Source: a virus
Direction: 5' to 3' (one strand)
Virus record (IMG/VR): IMGVR_UViG_3300035666_000067
Span: 1 to 38,737 of that record
DNA length: 38,737 bases
Shown: in pieces, positions 1 to 8,089 of the stretch
How the letters are laid out: every line of letters begins with the position of its first letter
Numbering within the stretch: the first letter of the stretch is position 1
Notes under the pieces: model-generated
Database searches by the model: none
What the model was told of the DNA's origin: nothing
Seen by the model: the letters and a program-made list of their open reading frames with translations, nothing else
Position numbers and translations under genes: made by a program

Positions 1-99
1 GCCATCGAGGCGCCGGATTACTTCGACCAGCGCGAGCTCCCGCTCGAACCGGGCCCGGGCACCCTGGCCGAGGACCAGGACGACGGGTGGCCGACGTGA
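1..99 (+). CDS. Hypothetical protein, C-terminal fragment
   Basis: Frame 1 is open from the window edge to a TGA at 97-99 and encodes the last 32 residues of an acidic, proline-rich protein ending DDGWPT. The start lies outside the window, so no function can be assigned. The next gene starts inside its stop codon (GTGA at 96-99), the coupling used throughout the downstream chain, which supports this as a real reading frame. Confidence 0.6.
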   Translation, partial: AIEAPDYFDQRELPLEPGPGTLAEDQDDGWPT

Positions 100-410
100 G
101 GCCGCGCCGCATGGGGCCCACCCAGGTTCGGGTCCGCGTCGTGTTCCATGCCCGCAAGGGCTGGTGGTTCTGGCAAATCGAGCGCATGCGCGGCGTGCCC
201 AGGACCGACCCGGTGCTGGCCTGGAGCGACGGCTGGCCGACCAGGAAGGCGTGCTTGCGCCACCTGAACCTGGTCACCGGCCTGGGCGGGCACGTCCTGG
301 ACAGCCCGCCGCGCCCTGGCAACGCCGGGCTCCGCTGGCGGGCCGTGTTGCCGGCGACCGCTGGCGCGCCCGAGAGCCCGCCGGAATTGGTCCGGGTAGG
401 CAGCGCGTGA
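96..410 (+). CDS. Hypothetical pre-terminase protein
   Basis: A 104-residue protein with a basic, tryptophan-rich N-terminal half (KGWWFWQIERMR) followed by WSDGWPTRKACLRHL. I do not recognise a family. The start chosen is GTG 96, which overlaps the upstream stop as GTGA. GTG 87 and ATG 111 are in-frame alternatives. Its own TGA overlaps the GTG start of the nuclease gene. It is the second gene of a translationally coupled chain leading to the terminase, so it is probably a small accessory or DNA-handling protein, but this is inference from position only. Confidence 0.6.
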   Translation: MRPRRMGPTQVRVRVVFHARKGWWFWQIERMRGVPRTDPVLAWSDGWPTRKACLRHLNLVTGLGGHVLDSPPRPGNAGLRWRAVLPATAGAPESPPELVRVGSA

Positions 411-811
411 GCCGCCGCTCCGGCAGCGAGCTCGAGGACCTGTTCGCGTTCCAGGTGCGCGCCTACCGGCTGCCGCCGGTGACCCGGGAATGGCGGTTCG
501 CCCAGGCGCTCGGCCGCCAATGGCGCATCGACTTCGCCTGGCCGGAGCTCCTCGTCGGGGTCGAAATCGAAGGCTTCGTCGTGTCGAAGTCTGGCGCGAC
601 CGGGGGCCGGCACGCGACCATCCAGGGCATCCGCGGCGACCTGGAGAAATACAACGCCGCGGCGGAGCTCGGCATCACCCTGCTCCGCTACGAGTCTACG
701 GCGATCCGCAAGGGCATCGCCATCAACCAGGTGCAGCGGGTACTGCACCGAAGGAGGAACCATGGCAGCGAAACGAATCAGTCAGCGGCAGGCGCGGAGT
801 CCGCATCATGA
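407..811 (+). CDS. PD-(D/E)XK-type endonuclease (DUF559/VSR-like)
   Basis: A 134-residue protein resembling small phage endonuclease-domain proteins. Visible features, numbered from GTG 407, are an early acidic helix (SELEDLF, residues 7-13), the core strand WRIDFAWPE (39-47, D42), VGVEIEGF (50-57, E53 and E55), a GGRH turn (66-69), the helix DLEKYNAAAELG (78-89) and a final TLLRYES strand. This matches the D...ExE/K...EKxNAA pattern of the fold. The second acidic motif reads E-x-E rather than the textbook E-x-K. Start GTG 407 overlaps the upstream stop as GTGA. It probably nicks or cuts DNA, possibly assisting packaging or recombination given its place before TerL; the substrate is unknown. 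Confidence 0.75.
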   Translation: MSRRSGSELEDLFAFQVRAYRLPPVTREWRFAQALGRQWRIDFAWPELLVGVEIEGFVVSKSGATGGRHATIQGIRGDLEKYNAAAELGITLLRYESTAIRKGIAINQVQRVLHRRRNHGSETNQSAAGAESAS

Positions 812-821
812 GCCCCGATGA
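762..821 (+). CDS. Candidate 19-residue basic micropeptide
   Basis: ATG 762 is preceded at ideal spacing by AAGGAGG (751-757), one of the best ribosome binding sites in this end of the window. It opens a 19-residue basic frame (starting MAAKRISQRQ) ending at TGA 819-821. It lies in a different frame inside the 3' end of the nuclease gene and overlaps the start of the following gene. The site may instead boost re-initiation at ATG 808. The strong site is seen directly; translation of the peptide is a guess. Confidence 0.3.
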   Translation: MAAKRISQRQARSPHHEPR

Positions 822-1119
822 GGCGGTGGCCCGCGACCTGGGCCTAGTGCCGGCGTGCGAACTCGCCTACCCGAAGGCCTGGCGCGACGGCGACGACATC
901 GTGGCCCTGGACGGCGACCTCCGGGAGTACCTGCTCCAGGACGCGCTCTGCACGCGCATCATCCGGCACTACCGGCTTAACGTGCAGCCAGGCGGCGCGC
1001 CGGGCCGGTGGATCGTCTCGTCACGCAACCACGACTCCATGGGCGGGATGCTCGAGGCCCGCGTGCTCGCGGTCGCCACCCGCGAAGCGATGGACCAGCG
1101 GCACGGAGAACCGACATGA
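808..1119 (+). CDS. Hypothetical protein
   Basis: A 103-residue acidic protein beginning MSPDEAVARDLGL, with no recognised domain, no membrane segment and mixed alpha/beta composition. ATG 808 overlaps the preceding TGA (ATGA 808-811), and its own stop overlaps the next start as ATGA. An upstream in-frame extension to 490 exists but runs antiparallel to the well-supported nuclease frame and is rejected. Membership of the coupled chain and high third-position GC support it as a gene; the function is unknown. Confidence 0.7.
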   Translation: MSPDEAVARDLGLVPACELAYPKAWRDGDDIVALDGDLREYLLQDALCTRIIRHYRLNVQPGGAPGRWIVSSRNHDSMGGMLEARVLAVATREAMDQRHGEPT

Positions 1120-1346
1120 CCAGGAAGCACGACGACTCGCAGACGCAATGCCAGGTGATCCTGGGCTACCTGCGCCGCGGCCATCACCTGACCGCGCTGA
1201 CGGCGATGAACGCCTGGGGCATCTTCCGACTCGCGGCGCGCGTGCATGAGCTCCGCCAGGCCGGCCACCCGATCCGCATGACGATGGTGCGGAACCCGGC
1301 GGGCACGAAGTCCTACGCCTCCTACTGGCTGCCTGGCCGTGGTTGA
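1116..1346 (+). CDS. Helix-turn-helix protein (HTH_39-like)
   Basis: A 76-residue protein. After SQTQCQVILGYLRRGHHLTALTA comes a helix, turn and recognition helix (ALTAMNAWGIFRLAARVHEL), then a short beta wing with IRMTMVRN and KSYASYWL. This arrangement is typical of small phage winged-helix proteins in which the segment H/L-T-x-x-x-A is followed by a locus that specifies nucleotide or DNA contacts. ATG 1116 overlaps the previous TGA. Because it lies just upstream of the terminase gene it could be a regulator or a DNA-recognition partner in packaging; the sequence does not decide between these. Confidence 0.7.
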   Translation: MTRKHDDSQTQCQVILGYLRRGHHLTALTAMNAWGIFRLAARVHELRQAGHPIRMTMVRNPAGTKSYASYWLPGRG

Positions 1347-1530
1347 GTGGGAGGAGCGCCAGCGGTACTACCAGCGGAGCCGGTGCGGCCGGTTCAGCGT
1401 GGCCGCGTATCGCAGCCCGGTGCGCCCGTCGTTCATCCTGTGGCGCCTGGACGGCGAGAAGCGGATCATCCTGGGGCGCTATGATCGCGCGGAGAAAGCG
1501 CGGGCCGCGGCCGAGGACCATGCCAAGTGA
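1339..1530 (+). CDS. Hypothetical basic protein
   Basis: A 63-residue, Arg- and Tyr-rich protein starting at GTG 1339 (MVEWEERQRYY), 8 bp inside the HTH gene. The middle reads as short beta strands (FSVAAYRS, FILWRLDGEKRIILGRY) followed by a terminal helix (RAEKARAAAEDHAK). No family was recognised. Its TGA overlaps the next GTG. The fold and charge would fit nucleic-acid binding, but nothing more specific can be claimed. Confidence 0.6.
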   Translation: MVEWEERQRYYQRSRCGRFSVAAYRSPVRPSFILWRLDGEKRIILGRYDRAEKARAAAEDHAK

Positions 1531-2009
1531 CGGACCCGAAGGACGGCGAGCTCCTGCCGCGCACCCCGCCGGAGCTCGAGGAGCACGCGGAAACCACGGA
1601 GGACTACGAGTCCGGGAAACGGCCCTACCTCCGGCTCGACACCCTCCGCATGGTGCGGAAGGAAATGGCCCGCGTGTACCGCAGCGTGGCGCGCAATGGC
1701 ATGCGGCCCGAGGAGGGCACGCGGCGCATCTACATGCTCGAGCGCATCCAGAAGAACATCGAGGCCGAGCTCACGCTCGGGCGGACACCGACCGATGACG
1801 GAACAGCCAAGGCCAGCGAGGATGACGCTCGCGGGGTATCCCGCGCTCGCGAGCTCATTGCGCGCATTGCCGACGGAGGATTTTCGGACGGTGGTGCGGT
1901 GGCTGGCGCGGACCGACCTGTATTTCCTGCTTCGGTACCTGCTGGACCGGAAGGACCTGGAGAGCCCGTGGCTCCTGGCCCGGTGCCAGGAAGTCCAGGA
2001 GAACCCTGA
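1527..2009 (+). CDS. Hypothetical protein, possible small terminase-like role
   Basis: The frame starts at GTG 1527 (GTGA overlap with the preceding gene) and stays open to 2009, 160 codons. The first 90 or so residues look genuine: acidic N-terminus, then helices rich in Arg/Glu (TLRMVRKEMARVYRSVARNG, RRIYMLERIQKNIEAEL). Beyond about 1820 the third codon positions become A/T-rich and the translation turns Pro/Gly-rich, while the TerL frame starting at 1795 has strong coding character. The real product may therefore carry a meaningless tail, or a base change may have removed its stop. Its place directly before TerL and its helical nature suggest a small-terminase role, without sequence proof. 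Confidence 0.55.
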   Translation: MTDPKDGELLPRTPPELEEHAETTEDYESGKRPYLRLDTLRMVRKEMARVYRSVARNGMRPEEGTRRIYMLERIQKNIEAELTLGRTPTDDGTAKASEDDARGVSRARELIARIADGGFSDGGAVAGADRPVFPASVPAGPEGPGEPVAPGPVPGSPGEP

Positions 2010-3375
2010 CGGATACCTGGATCTGTGGGCCCGCGGCCACTACAAGTCCACCATCATCACCTTCGGCAAGACGCTCCAGGACATCCTGGCGAGCCACGGC
2101 GAGGACCCGCTGCCGCAGTTCGGCGGGCTCGAGCTCACGTTCGGGATATTCAGCCACACGCGCCCCATCGCCAAGGCGTTCCTGCGCCAAATCAAGCTCG
2201 AGCTCGAGGGCAACCGGCTCCTGCGCGACCTGTTCCCAGACGTGTTGTTCGAGAACCCCGAGCGCCAGGCGCCGACCTGGTCGGAGGACGCGGGCCTGGT
2301 CGTGCGCCGGCGCTCCAACCCCAAGGAGGCGACCGTCGAAGCCTGGGGCATGGTGGACGGCCAGCCGACCGGCAAGCACTTCAACGTGCTGCTGTGGGAC
2401 GACGTGGTGACCCTGGCGTCCGTCACGTCCCCGGAGATGATCCGCAAGACGACGGAGGCCTGGGAGCTCTCGCTCAACCTGGGCGACCGCCGGCCCCGGA
2501 AGCGGATGATCGGCACCCGGTATCACTTCGCGGACACCTACCGGGAAGTGATGAAGCGCCAGGCCGCGGTGCCGCGCTTGCACCCGGCAACGGCCGACGG
2601 CACCCTCACCGGGCCGCCCGTGTTCCTCACCGCCGAGGAGCTCGCGCAGAAGCTCCGCGACATGGGCCCCTACGCCGGTAGCTCGCAGATGCTCCTGAAC
2701 CCCATCGCCGACTCGAAGCAGTCGTTCAAGCGCGAGTGGCTTGAGCGCCGCTACACCGATGCGTCCAACTGGCGCGCGATGAACCGGGCCCTGCTCTGCG
2801 ACCCGGCCAACGACAAGAAGAAAACCAGCGACTACACCGCCATGTGCGTCGTCGGCAAGGCGCCCGACGGCAACCTGTACCTGCTCGATGCCCTGCGCGA
2901 CCGCCTGGGCCTGACGGAGCGCGCCGACGCGTTCATGGACATGCACCGGCGCTGGAAGCCGATGGTGGCCGGCTACGAGCAGTACGGCGTGCAGGCCGAC
3001 ATCGACCACATCCGCTACATCCAGGAGCGCAAGAACTACCGCTTCGACATCGTGGAGCTCGGCGGCAAGCTGTCGAAGGTGGACCGGGTCAACCGGCTCA
3101 TCCCGGTGGCGTCCTCCGGCCGGCTGTACCTGCCCGAAACGATGTACCGGACCCAGGCCGACGGCGTCGTGGTGGAGCTCGTTCAGGTGCTCATCGAGGA
3201 GGAGCTCCTGCCCTGGCCGGTGCCGGTACATGACGACCTGGCGGACGCCCTGTCCCGGGTGTTCGACGTGGACGACTGGCTGCCCTGGCCGCTCAACCCC
3301 GAGGCCGAGGGCCCGCCACCCCAGGCCGGCACCCGCTACAATCGGGCCCGGCGCACTTCCTGGATGGCTGGATGA
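1795..3375 (+). CDS. terL: Terminase large subunit (packaging ATPase-nuclease)
   Basis: A 526-residue protein in the normal TerL size range; it drives DNA into the prohead and cuts it. The N-terminal ATPase has a Walker A-like RGHYKST (residues 80-86, K84) and Walker B LLWDD (199-203). The C-terminal RNase H-like nuclease has D336 in LLCDPAND, D346 in SDYTAM, E395 in GYEQYG and D480/D481/D484 in HDDLADAL. Start ATG 1795 was chosen because the conserved part begins near residue 19; the longer in-frame extension to 1696 overlaps the well-coded part of the upstream gene. The stop overlaps the portal start (ATGATGA). The Walker A is a variant lacking the classic GxxxxGK spacing, as in many phage terminases. 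Confidence 0.95.
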   Translation: MTEQPRPARMTLAGYPALASSLRALPTEDFRTVVRWLARTDLYFLLRYLLDRKDLESPWLLARCQEVQENPDGYLDLWARGHYKSTIITFGKTLQDILASHGEDPLPQFGGLELTFGIFSHTRPIAKAFLRQIKLELEGNRLLRDLFPDVLFENPERQAPTWSEDAGLVVRRRSNPKEATVEAWGMVDGQPTGKHFNVLLWDDVVTLASVTSPEMIRKTTEAWELSLNLGDRRPRKRMIGTRYHFADTYREVMKRQAAVPRLHPATADGTLTGPPVFLTAEELAQKLRDMGPYAGSSQMLLNPIADSKQSFKREWLERRYTDASNWRAMNRALLCDPANDKKKTSDYTAMCVVGKAPDGNLYLLDALRDRLGLTERADAFMDMHRRWKPMVAGYEQYGVQADIDHIRYIQERKNYRFDIVELGGKLSKVDRVNRLIPVASSGRLYLPETMYRTQADGVVVELVQVLIEEELLPWPVPVHDDLADALSRVFDVDDWLPWPLNPEAEGPPPQAGTRYNRARRTSWMAG

Positions 3376-5390
3376 TGAAACCCATGACCGGCGACGATGC
3401 GGCCCCGCTGCTGGACGCGGAAACCCGCGCGTCCATCACCCCGGACCAGGCCAAGCCAACGGACGATGAGCAGCTGTGGCGCGGGCAGGTGATGGCCGAC
3501 TTCCGGGCCCGCCTGGCCCGGTCCAAGGCGCACCAGGGCGACTGGCGCCAGGAGGCCGCCGCGCTCTACGACCTCAAGGCCGGCCGGCAATGGGACCCGA
3601 TGGACCGCAAGCAGCTGGAGGACGAGCTCCGGCCGGTCGTCACGTTCAACGTGGCCGGCAAGTTCCTGGACGCCGTCGAAGGCCTGCAAATCAACAACCG
3701 CCAGGAAGTCCGCTACTACCCGCGCGAGCTCGGCGACGCGCAGGCCAACGAGCTCCTCACCGGCGCGGTCGCCTGGGCGCGCGACCTGTGCGACCTTGAG
3801 GACGAGGAGTCCGACGCATTCGGCGACGCCATCCTCACGGGCATGGGCTGGATCGAGTGCTACCTGGACAAGAACAACGAGCCGCCCGGGATGCCGTGCG
3901 GTGAGCGCCGCGACCCGCTCGAAATGTATTGGGACCCGGGCGCCCGCAAGAAGAACCTGAGCGACGGCCAGTACGTCATCCGCATCCGGTACATGACTCG
4001 CGACGAGTACGCGGCGGAGTTCGGTGAGGCCATGCCGCTCGCCACCTTCGACGCGGCCGACATCGGCAACGACGAGGACCCGCTTCAGCAGCTTGCCGAG
4101 CGCCCGGAGGACTACGGCACCGGCTCGCGCTCGCCAGGCCTGACGGTCCGCCAGGGCCGCACGCCGGTCGCGCACTACGAATTCTGGCGCCTCGAGAAGC
4201 GCATGCGGGTCGAAATCCAGGGCGCCCCGCCGGAGTACCAGCTGCCGCCCATGTCCGAGCTCAGGGAAGCCGACTGGGCCAACATCGAGCCGCTCCTGCA
4301 AGGCCTGGCCCCGATGGGCGTCACCTACCGGGCCGCGCGCCTGGACCGCCGCGTCTACTACCGGGCGTTCATCGCCCCCGACGGGCTGCGCGAGCTTGAG
4401 GAATCGCCGTACCAGCGCGGCTTCACCTTCCACGCCATCACCGGCAAGCGCGACCGCAACAGCAACCTGTGGTACGGCATCGGCCGCGCCATCGTGGACC
4501 CGCAGAAGTGGGTCAACAAGTTCTTCAGTTCGCTGCTCTACCAGGTGATGACGAACGCCAAGGGCGGCCTCCTGGCCGAGGAGGGCGCGTTCGCCGACCC
4601 GCGCAAGGCGGAGTCCGAATGGGCGAAGCCAAACAGCATCGTCTACGTCCGACCGGGCACCCTGGTGCAGGGCAAAATCCAGCAGAAGGACCCGGCCCGG
4701 TACCCGGAGGGCATGGACCGGCTCATGCAGTTCGCGCTCTCGGCGCTGCCGGAAACCAGCGGCCTCAACATGGAGCTCCTGGGCCTGGCGGACCGCGTGC
4801 AGGCGGGCGTCGTGGAGGCGCAGCGGAAGCAGTCGGCCATGGCGATCATCGCGTGGGCGTTCGATGCGATGCGCCGCTACTACCGGACCATGGGCCGGCA
4901 GATGGCGACCTACCTGATTGACTACGTCCCGGAGCAAACCCTGGTCCGGGTGAACGGCGAGCAGGGCGCGCAGTACGTCCCGCTGCTCAAGGACAAGCTC
5001 ACGCTCACCTTCGACGTGATCGTGGACGAGGCGCCGACCAGCACCAACATGAAGGAGCGCGTGTGGGCGCTCCTCGAGAACCTTATCCCGGGCCTGCTTC
5101 AGGCGGGCATCGCGGTGCCGCCGGACGTGCTCGATTACGCGCCGATCCCGACCGACCTCCAGCAGAAGTGGAAGCAGCTGATTACCGGCGACGAGCAGGC
5201 CCAGCAGAAGCGCCAGGAGCAGGAGCAGATGCAGCGCGAGCAATTCCTGGCGGAAATCCGTAACATCGTGGCCCAGGCCACGCAGCGCGAGGCGGACGCC
5301 GCGCTCAAGCAGGCACAGACGACCAAGACCGCCGCCGAGGCCGGCGCCACCATGGCGGGCCAGGACGGGGGCAACCGGGGGATGATGTGA
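3372..5390 (+). CDS. Portal protein, P22 type
   Basis: A 672-residue protein forming the dodecameric DNA gate at one capsid vertex. P22-portal family features are visible: an N-terminal helix with WRQEAAALYDLKAGRQWD, then LRPVVTFNVAGKFLDAVEGLQINNRQEVRYYP (about residues 86-117), the wing region with GMGWIECYLDKNNEP and DPLEMYWDPGA, and the stem part with VNKFFSSLLYQVMTNAKGGLLAEEGA. A long Gln/Glu-rich coiled coil lies at about 595-650 (QQKWKQLITGDEQAQQKRQEQ). Start ATG 3372 overlaps the TerL stop; ATG 3375 is an equally possible start. The C-terminal coiled coil would match the barrel of P22-type portals. Packaging partner: TerL upstream. Confidence 0.95.
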   Translation: MMKPMTGDDAAPLLDAETRASITPDQAKPTDDEQLWRGQVMADFRARLARSKAHQGDWRQEAAALYDLKAGRQWDPMDRKQLEDELRPVVTFNVAGKFLDAVEGLQINNRQEVRYYPRELGDAQANELLTGAVAWARDLCDLEDEESDAFGDAILTGMGWIECYLDKNNEPPGMPCGERRDPLEMYWDPGARKKNLSDGQYVIRIRYMTRDEYAAEFGEAMPLATFDAADIGNDEDPLQQLAERPEDYGTGSRSPGLTVRQGRTPVAHYEFWRLEKRMRVEIQGAPPEYQLPPMSELREADWANIEPLLQGLAPMGVTYRAARLDRRVYYRAFIAPDGLRELEESPYQRGFTFHAITGKRDRNSNLWYGIGRAIVDPQKWVNKFFSSLLYQVMTNAKGGLLAEEGAFADPRKAESEWAKPNSIVYVRPGTLVQGKIQQKDPARYPEGMDRLMQFALSALPETSGLNMELLGLADRVQAGVVEAQRKQSAMAIIAWAFDAMRRYYRTMGRQMATYLIDYVPEQTLVRVNGEQGAQYVPLLKDKLTLTFDVIVDEAPTSTNMKERVWALLENLIPGLLQAGIAVPPDVLDYAPIPTDLQQKWKQLITGDEQAQQKRQEQEQMQREQFLAEIRNIVAQATQREADAALKQAQTTKTAAEAGATMAGQDGGNRGMM

Positions 5391-6382
5391 TGACCGACCC
5401 GAACGACGAGTTTTTCGGTGACCTGGACCGCACGGACCAGGAGCCATTCAGCGGCGGCGACCAGCCGACCGCGCCGACCCCCGAACCCGCGCCGGCACCG
5501 GCCGCCCCTCCTGCCGCTGTCACGGGCGGGGCGCCGGACCCAGGCGGGCCCCCCGCTGGAGGCAGCGCGCCGGCCGCGGCCCCCGGCACCCCGCCGGAGG
5601 GTACCGGCCAGGCGCCAGCTGCCTCGGCCGCCGCACCGCCGACGGTCCCCGTGGCCGCCCTCGTCGCGGAGCGCAAGCAGTTCCAGGCCGAGCTCGCGGC
5701 GCGCGACCAGCGCCTCGCCGACCTTGAGGCCCGGCTCGCGGCGGTCGGCCCGGCACCGGCGCCCGCCGGCCAGGAGCCGCCGGCCCGGCCCGACTTCATC
5801 GAGGACCCCCAGGGCTACGTCGATGGCAGCATCAAGCCGGTCCTGGAGAAGCTCGAGAAGCTCGAGAAGGCGAGCACGACGACGGCCGAGCAGCTGGAGC
5901 AGGAGCGCGCCCTCACCCAGTTCGTGACTCAGGTGCAGACGGCCGAGCAGCAGTTCGCCGCGACGGCGCCCGACTACCACGACGCGCTTAACCACGTCCG
6001 CCAGGTGCGGCTGGACCAGCTGCGGCTGGTGGCCCCGCCCGACACGCCGGACGACGCGCTTATCCAAGTGGTCGCGCGCGAGGAGCTCCAGTTCGCCCAG
6101 GCGAACCTAGCCGCCGGTCGCAACCCGGCCGAGCAGGCCTACAAGTTCGCGCGCACGGTCGGCTACCAGCCGCGGCAGCAGCCGCAGCCCGGCCAGGATG
6201 CGGCGGCGGCACCCGTCATCCCGCAGTTTCCGGCCCAGGCCGGCCCGAATGCTGCGGCGGCGTCCCGCACCCTGGGCGCCGGCGGCGGAGCTCCGGCCAA
6301 CGCCGATCCGACCAACGACGGCCTGGGCGACGGGCTCGATGTCCTTGACGTGGCCTTGCGCGAACGATTCGGGCGGGCGTAG
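5387..6382 (+). CDS. Scaffolding protein
   Basis: A 331-residue acidic protein with low-complexity Pro/Ala-rich N-terminal third (residues about 25-95), a coiled-coil centre (LVAERKQFQAELAARDQRL; KPVLEKLEKLEKAS) and a helical part with YHDALNHVRQVRLDQL followed by a Gln/Pro/Ala-rich C-terminus. This composition, length and position between portal and major capsid genes are typical of podovirus scaffolds that template prohead assembly and then leave. Start GTG 5387 forms GTGATG with an immediately following ATG and overlaps the portal stop. No protease signature is seen. Assignment is by context and composition. Confidence 0.85.
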   Translation: MMTDPNDEFFGDLDRTDQEPFSGGDQPTAPTPEPAPAPAAPPAAVTGGAPDPGGPPAGGSAPAAAPGTPPEGTGQAPAASAAAPPTVPVAALVAERKQFQAELAARDQRLADLEARLAAVGPAPAPAGQEPPARPDFIEDPQGYVDGSIKPVLEKLEKLEKASTTTAEQLEQERALTQFVTQVQTAEQQFAATAPDYHDALNHVRQVRLDQLRLVAPPDTPDDALIQVVAREELQFAQANLAAGRNPAEQAYKFARTVGYQPRQQPQPGQDAAAAPVIPQFPAQAGPNAAAASRTLGAGGGAPANADPTNDGLGDGLDVLDVALRERFGRA

Positions 6383-6475
6383 GATCGCCCGCAACGGCTC
6401 GCTGGCCCGACTGTCAGCGTTTCGGGGAGCACCCACCCGACACCCAGGGGCAGGTTTCGCGGCACCGATCAAAGC

Positions 6476-6531
6476 CCGCGCTACGCGGCGCCACCGGCGA
6501 GACTGGCGGCAGCAATCGCGCCCTCGGGCGC
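6476..6531 (+). promoter_or_regulatory. Structured leader of the capsid gene
   Basis: The 185-bp gap 6383-6567 is the longest non-coding stretch of the late region. It holds two perfect inverted repeats: CCGCG-cta-CGCGG (6476-6488) and GCGCC-ctcg-GGCGC (within 6518-6531, which extends to a full 6-bp palindrome arm GCGCCC/GGGCGC). The capsid ribosome site TGGAGG follows at about 6554-6559. They may stabilise or punctuate the capsid transcript. No T-run follows, so a terminator is unlikely. Confidence 0.4.
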
Positions 6532-6567
6532 ACGACCTAACCGCGTCATTTTCTGGAGGCATCCGCC

Positions 6568-7620
6568 ATGGCGGGCACCGATTTCCCAGTCAATCATCCG
6601 TTGGCCGTCAAGCATTGGTCCAACGACCTCATGAAGGAGGCGCTCAAGCGCACCGTCGCCCTGCCGTTCATCGGCAAGGACGCCAACTCCATCGTGCAGC
6701 TAAAGACCGAGCTCAACAAGGCCGCGGGCGACCGCGTCCGGTTCGGCATCCGCCAGCAGCTGACCGGCGCCGGCATCCAGGGCGATGGCACCCTTGAGGG
6801 CAACGAGGAGGCGCTGGAGACGTTCAGCCAGGACGTGTTCATCGACCAGCTGCGCCACGCGGTCCGGTCGGCCGGCAAGATGTCGGAGCAGCGCGTCCCC
6901 TGGCCGATGCGTGCCGAGGCGCGCGACGCGCTCGCCGACTGGTGGGCCGACCGCTTCGATGCCTGGTTCTTCAACCAGCTGTGCGGCAACACCGCCGCCA
7001 CCGACACGCGCTACACCGGCCTCCAGTCGCCGGTCGCGCCGGACGCCGACCACATCGTCTACACCGGCGGCAGCACCGTCGAGACGAGCTACAGCGCGAC
7101 GACCGTGCAGCGCATGTCGCTGACGATGATCGACTACGCGGTGGAGCGCGCCAAGATGGCGAAGAACACCATGCGCCAGGTGCGCGACGGTGCCTATTCG
7201 CTGCTGGTGATGTTCCTGCACCCGTTCCAGGTGACGGACCTCCGCGTCAACACCGCCACCGGGCAATGGGCCGACATCCAGAAGGCCGCGATGAACGGCG
7301 GCAACGTGACCAAGAACCCCATCTTCACGGGCGCCCTGGGCATGTACAACGGCGTGGTGCTGCACGAATCCACGCGCATTCCCACCGCCCCGACCAACGG
7401 CAACGTCCGCCGCGCCGTGCTGCTCGGCGCCCAGGCCGGCGTCATGGCATTCGGCCGCGGCTACGGGAAGAACACCTACTCCTGGGAGGAGGAGATGTTC
7501 GACTACGGCAACCAGCTGGGCGTGGCCGCCGGCTCCATCGCTGGCATGACCAAGACCCGGTTCAACGGGTCGGACTTCGCCAGCATCGTCGTCCCCACCT
7601 ACGCCGTGGCGTCCACCTAA
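6568..7620 (+). CDS. Major capsid protein (DUF4043/N4-gp56 type)
   Basis: A 350-residue HK97-fold shell protein. Diagnostic N-terminal half: HPLAVKHWSNDLMKEALKRT (residues 10-29), the strand VQLKTELNKAAGDRVRFGIR and the highly typical LTGAGIQGDGTLEGNEE (about 66-82), followed by DQLRHAVRSAGKMSEQRVPWPMRAEARDAL. The C-terminal half has the domain with LLVMFLHPFQVTDLR, GALGMYNGVVLHESTRIP and RAVLLGAQAGVMAFG. Length fits the family. It starts at ATG 6568 with a good TGGAGG site and has its own leader, consistent with the need for high expression. Scaffold lies upstream and two decoration genes downstream. Confidence 0.93.
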   Translation: MAGTDFPVNHPLAVKHWSNDLMKEALKRTVALPFIGKDANSIVQLKTELNKAAGDRVRFGIRQQLTGAGIQGDGTLEGNEEALETFSQDVFIDQLRHAVRSAGKMSEQRVPWPMRAEARDALADWWADRFDAWFFNQLCGNTAATDTRYTGLQSPVAPDADHIVYTGGSTVETSYSATTVQRMSLTMIDYAVERAKMAKNTMRQVRDGAYSLLVMFLHPFQVTDLRVNTATGQWADIQKAAMNGGNVTKNPIFTGALGMYNGVVLHESTRIPTAPTNGNVRRAVLLGAQAGVMAFGRGYGKNTYSWEEEMFDYGNQLGVAAGSIAGMTKTRFNGSDFASIVVPTYAVAST

Positions 7621-7657
7621 AGCCACGCGGTAGCGCACGGCCAGGAGGGCCGCAGAC

Positions 7658-8077
7658 ATGGCAACCATTCGAGTCAAGGGCAACCTGACGCAGCCGAAGG
7701 CGGTGCATGCCGGCACCAACACGGCGCTGTTCCGGCTGTCCACGTCGGTCACGCTGTCCGCCGGGGACAAGTACCTCATCGGCAAGCTCCCGCACCGGGC
7801 GGTGCCCATCGAGGCCGTCTGGTACCCGGGCGCCGCCCAGCCGGCGGGCTTCGTGGCGAAGTTCGGCACCAGCGCGAGCGAGGAGCTTTTCCTGGGCTCC
7901 GCCACCTACTCGGTGGCGACCCGGAGCACCCGCAACATGGGGCCGCGCTTCCGCGTCAGCCTGTCCGACGAGCAGACCATCCGTTTCGAGAACGTCGTGG
8001 CGGTGCCAACGGCGGGCGTGACGGTCGGTCACATCGGCGACCTCGTAGTCCAGTACGTCCTGGACGACCAGCTGTAA
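7658..8077 (+). CDS. Capsid decoration/cement protein, copy 1
   Basis: A 139-residue, beta-rich protein directly after the capsid gene with an AGGAGGG ribosome site (7644-7650). Features are KAVHAGTNTALFRLSTSVTLSAGDKYLIGKLPHRAVP-type strands, FGTSASEELFLGSA, and a final strand LVVQYVLDD. The next gene is a clear paralog. Size and position match the cement proteins of about 110-140 aa that clamp capsomers in epsilon15/BPP-1-like phages; I infer the role from that. No signal peptide or membrane segment. Confidence 0.8.
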   Translation: MATIRVKGNLTQPKAVHAGTNTALFRLSTSVTLSAGDKYLIGKLPHRAVPIEAVWYPGAAQPAGFVAKFGTSASEELFLGSATYSVATRSTRNMGPRFRVSLSDEQTIRFENVVAVPTAGVTVGHIGDLVVQYVLDDQL

Positions 8078-8089
8078 GCGGAGGCGGCC

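Noticed and set aside
1855-3231. A 458-codon minus-strand frame under terL
   Set aside because: Antisense shadow with Val/His/Leu/Arg-rich sequence; TerL motifs are on the plus strand.
3336-5447. A 703-codon minus-strand frame under the portal gene
   Set aside because: Antisense shadow; the portal motifs on the plus strand are unambiguous.
6360-6390. Sigma-70 type promoter with TTGACG before the capsid leader
   Set aside because: The -35-like element lies 29 bp from the -10-like TAGGAT, and a TTGCGC at 18 bp matches only three positions.
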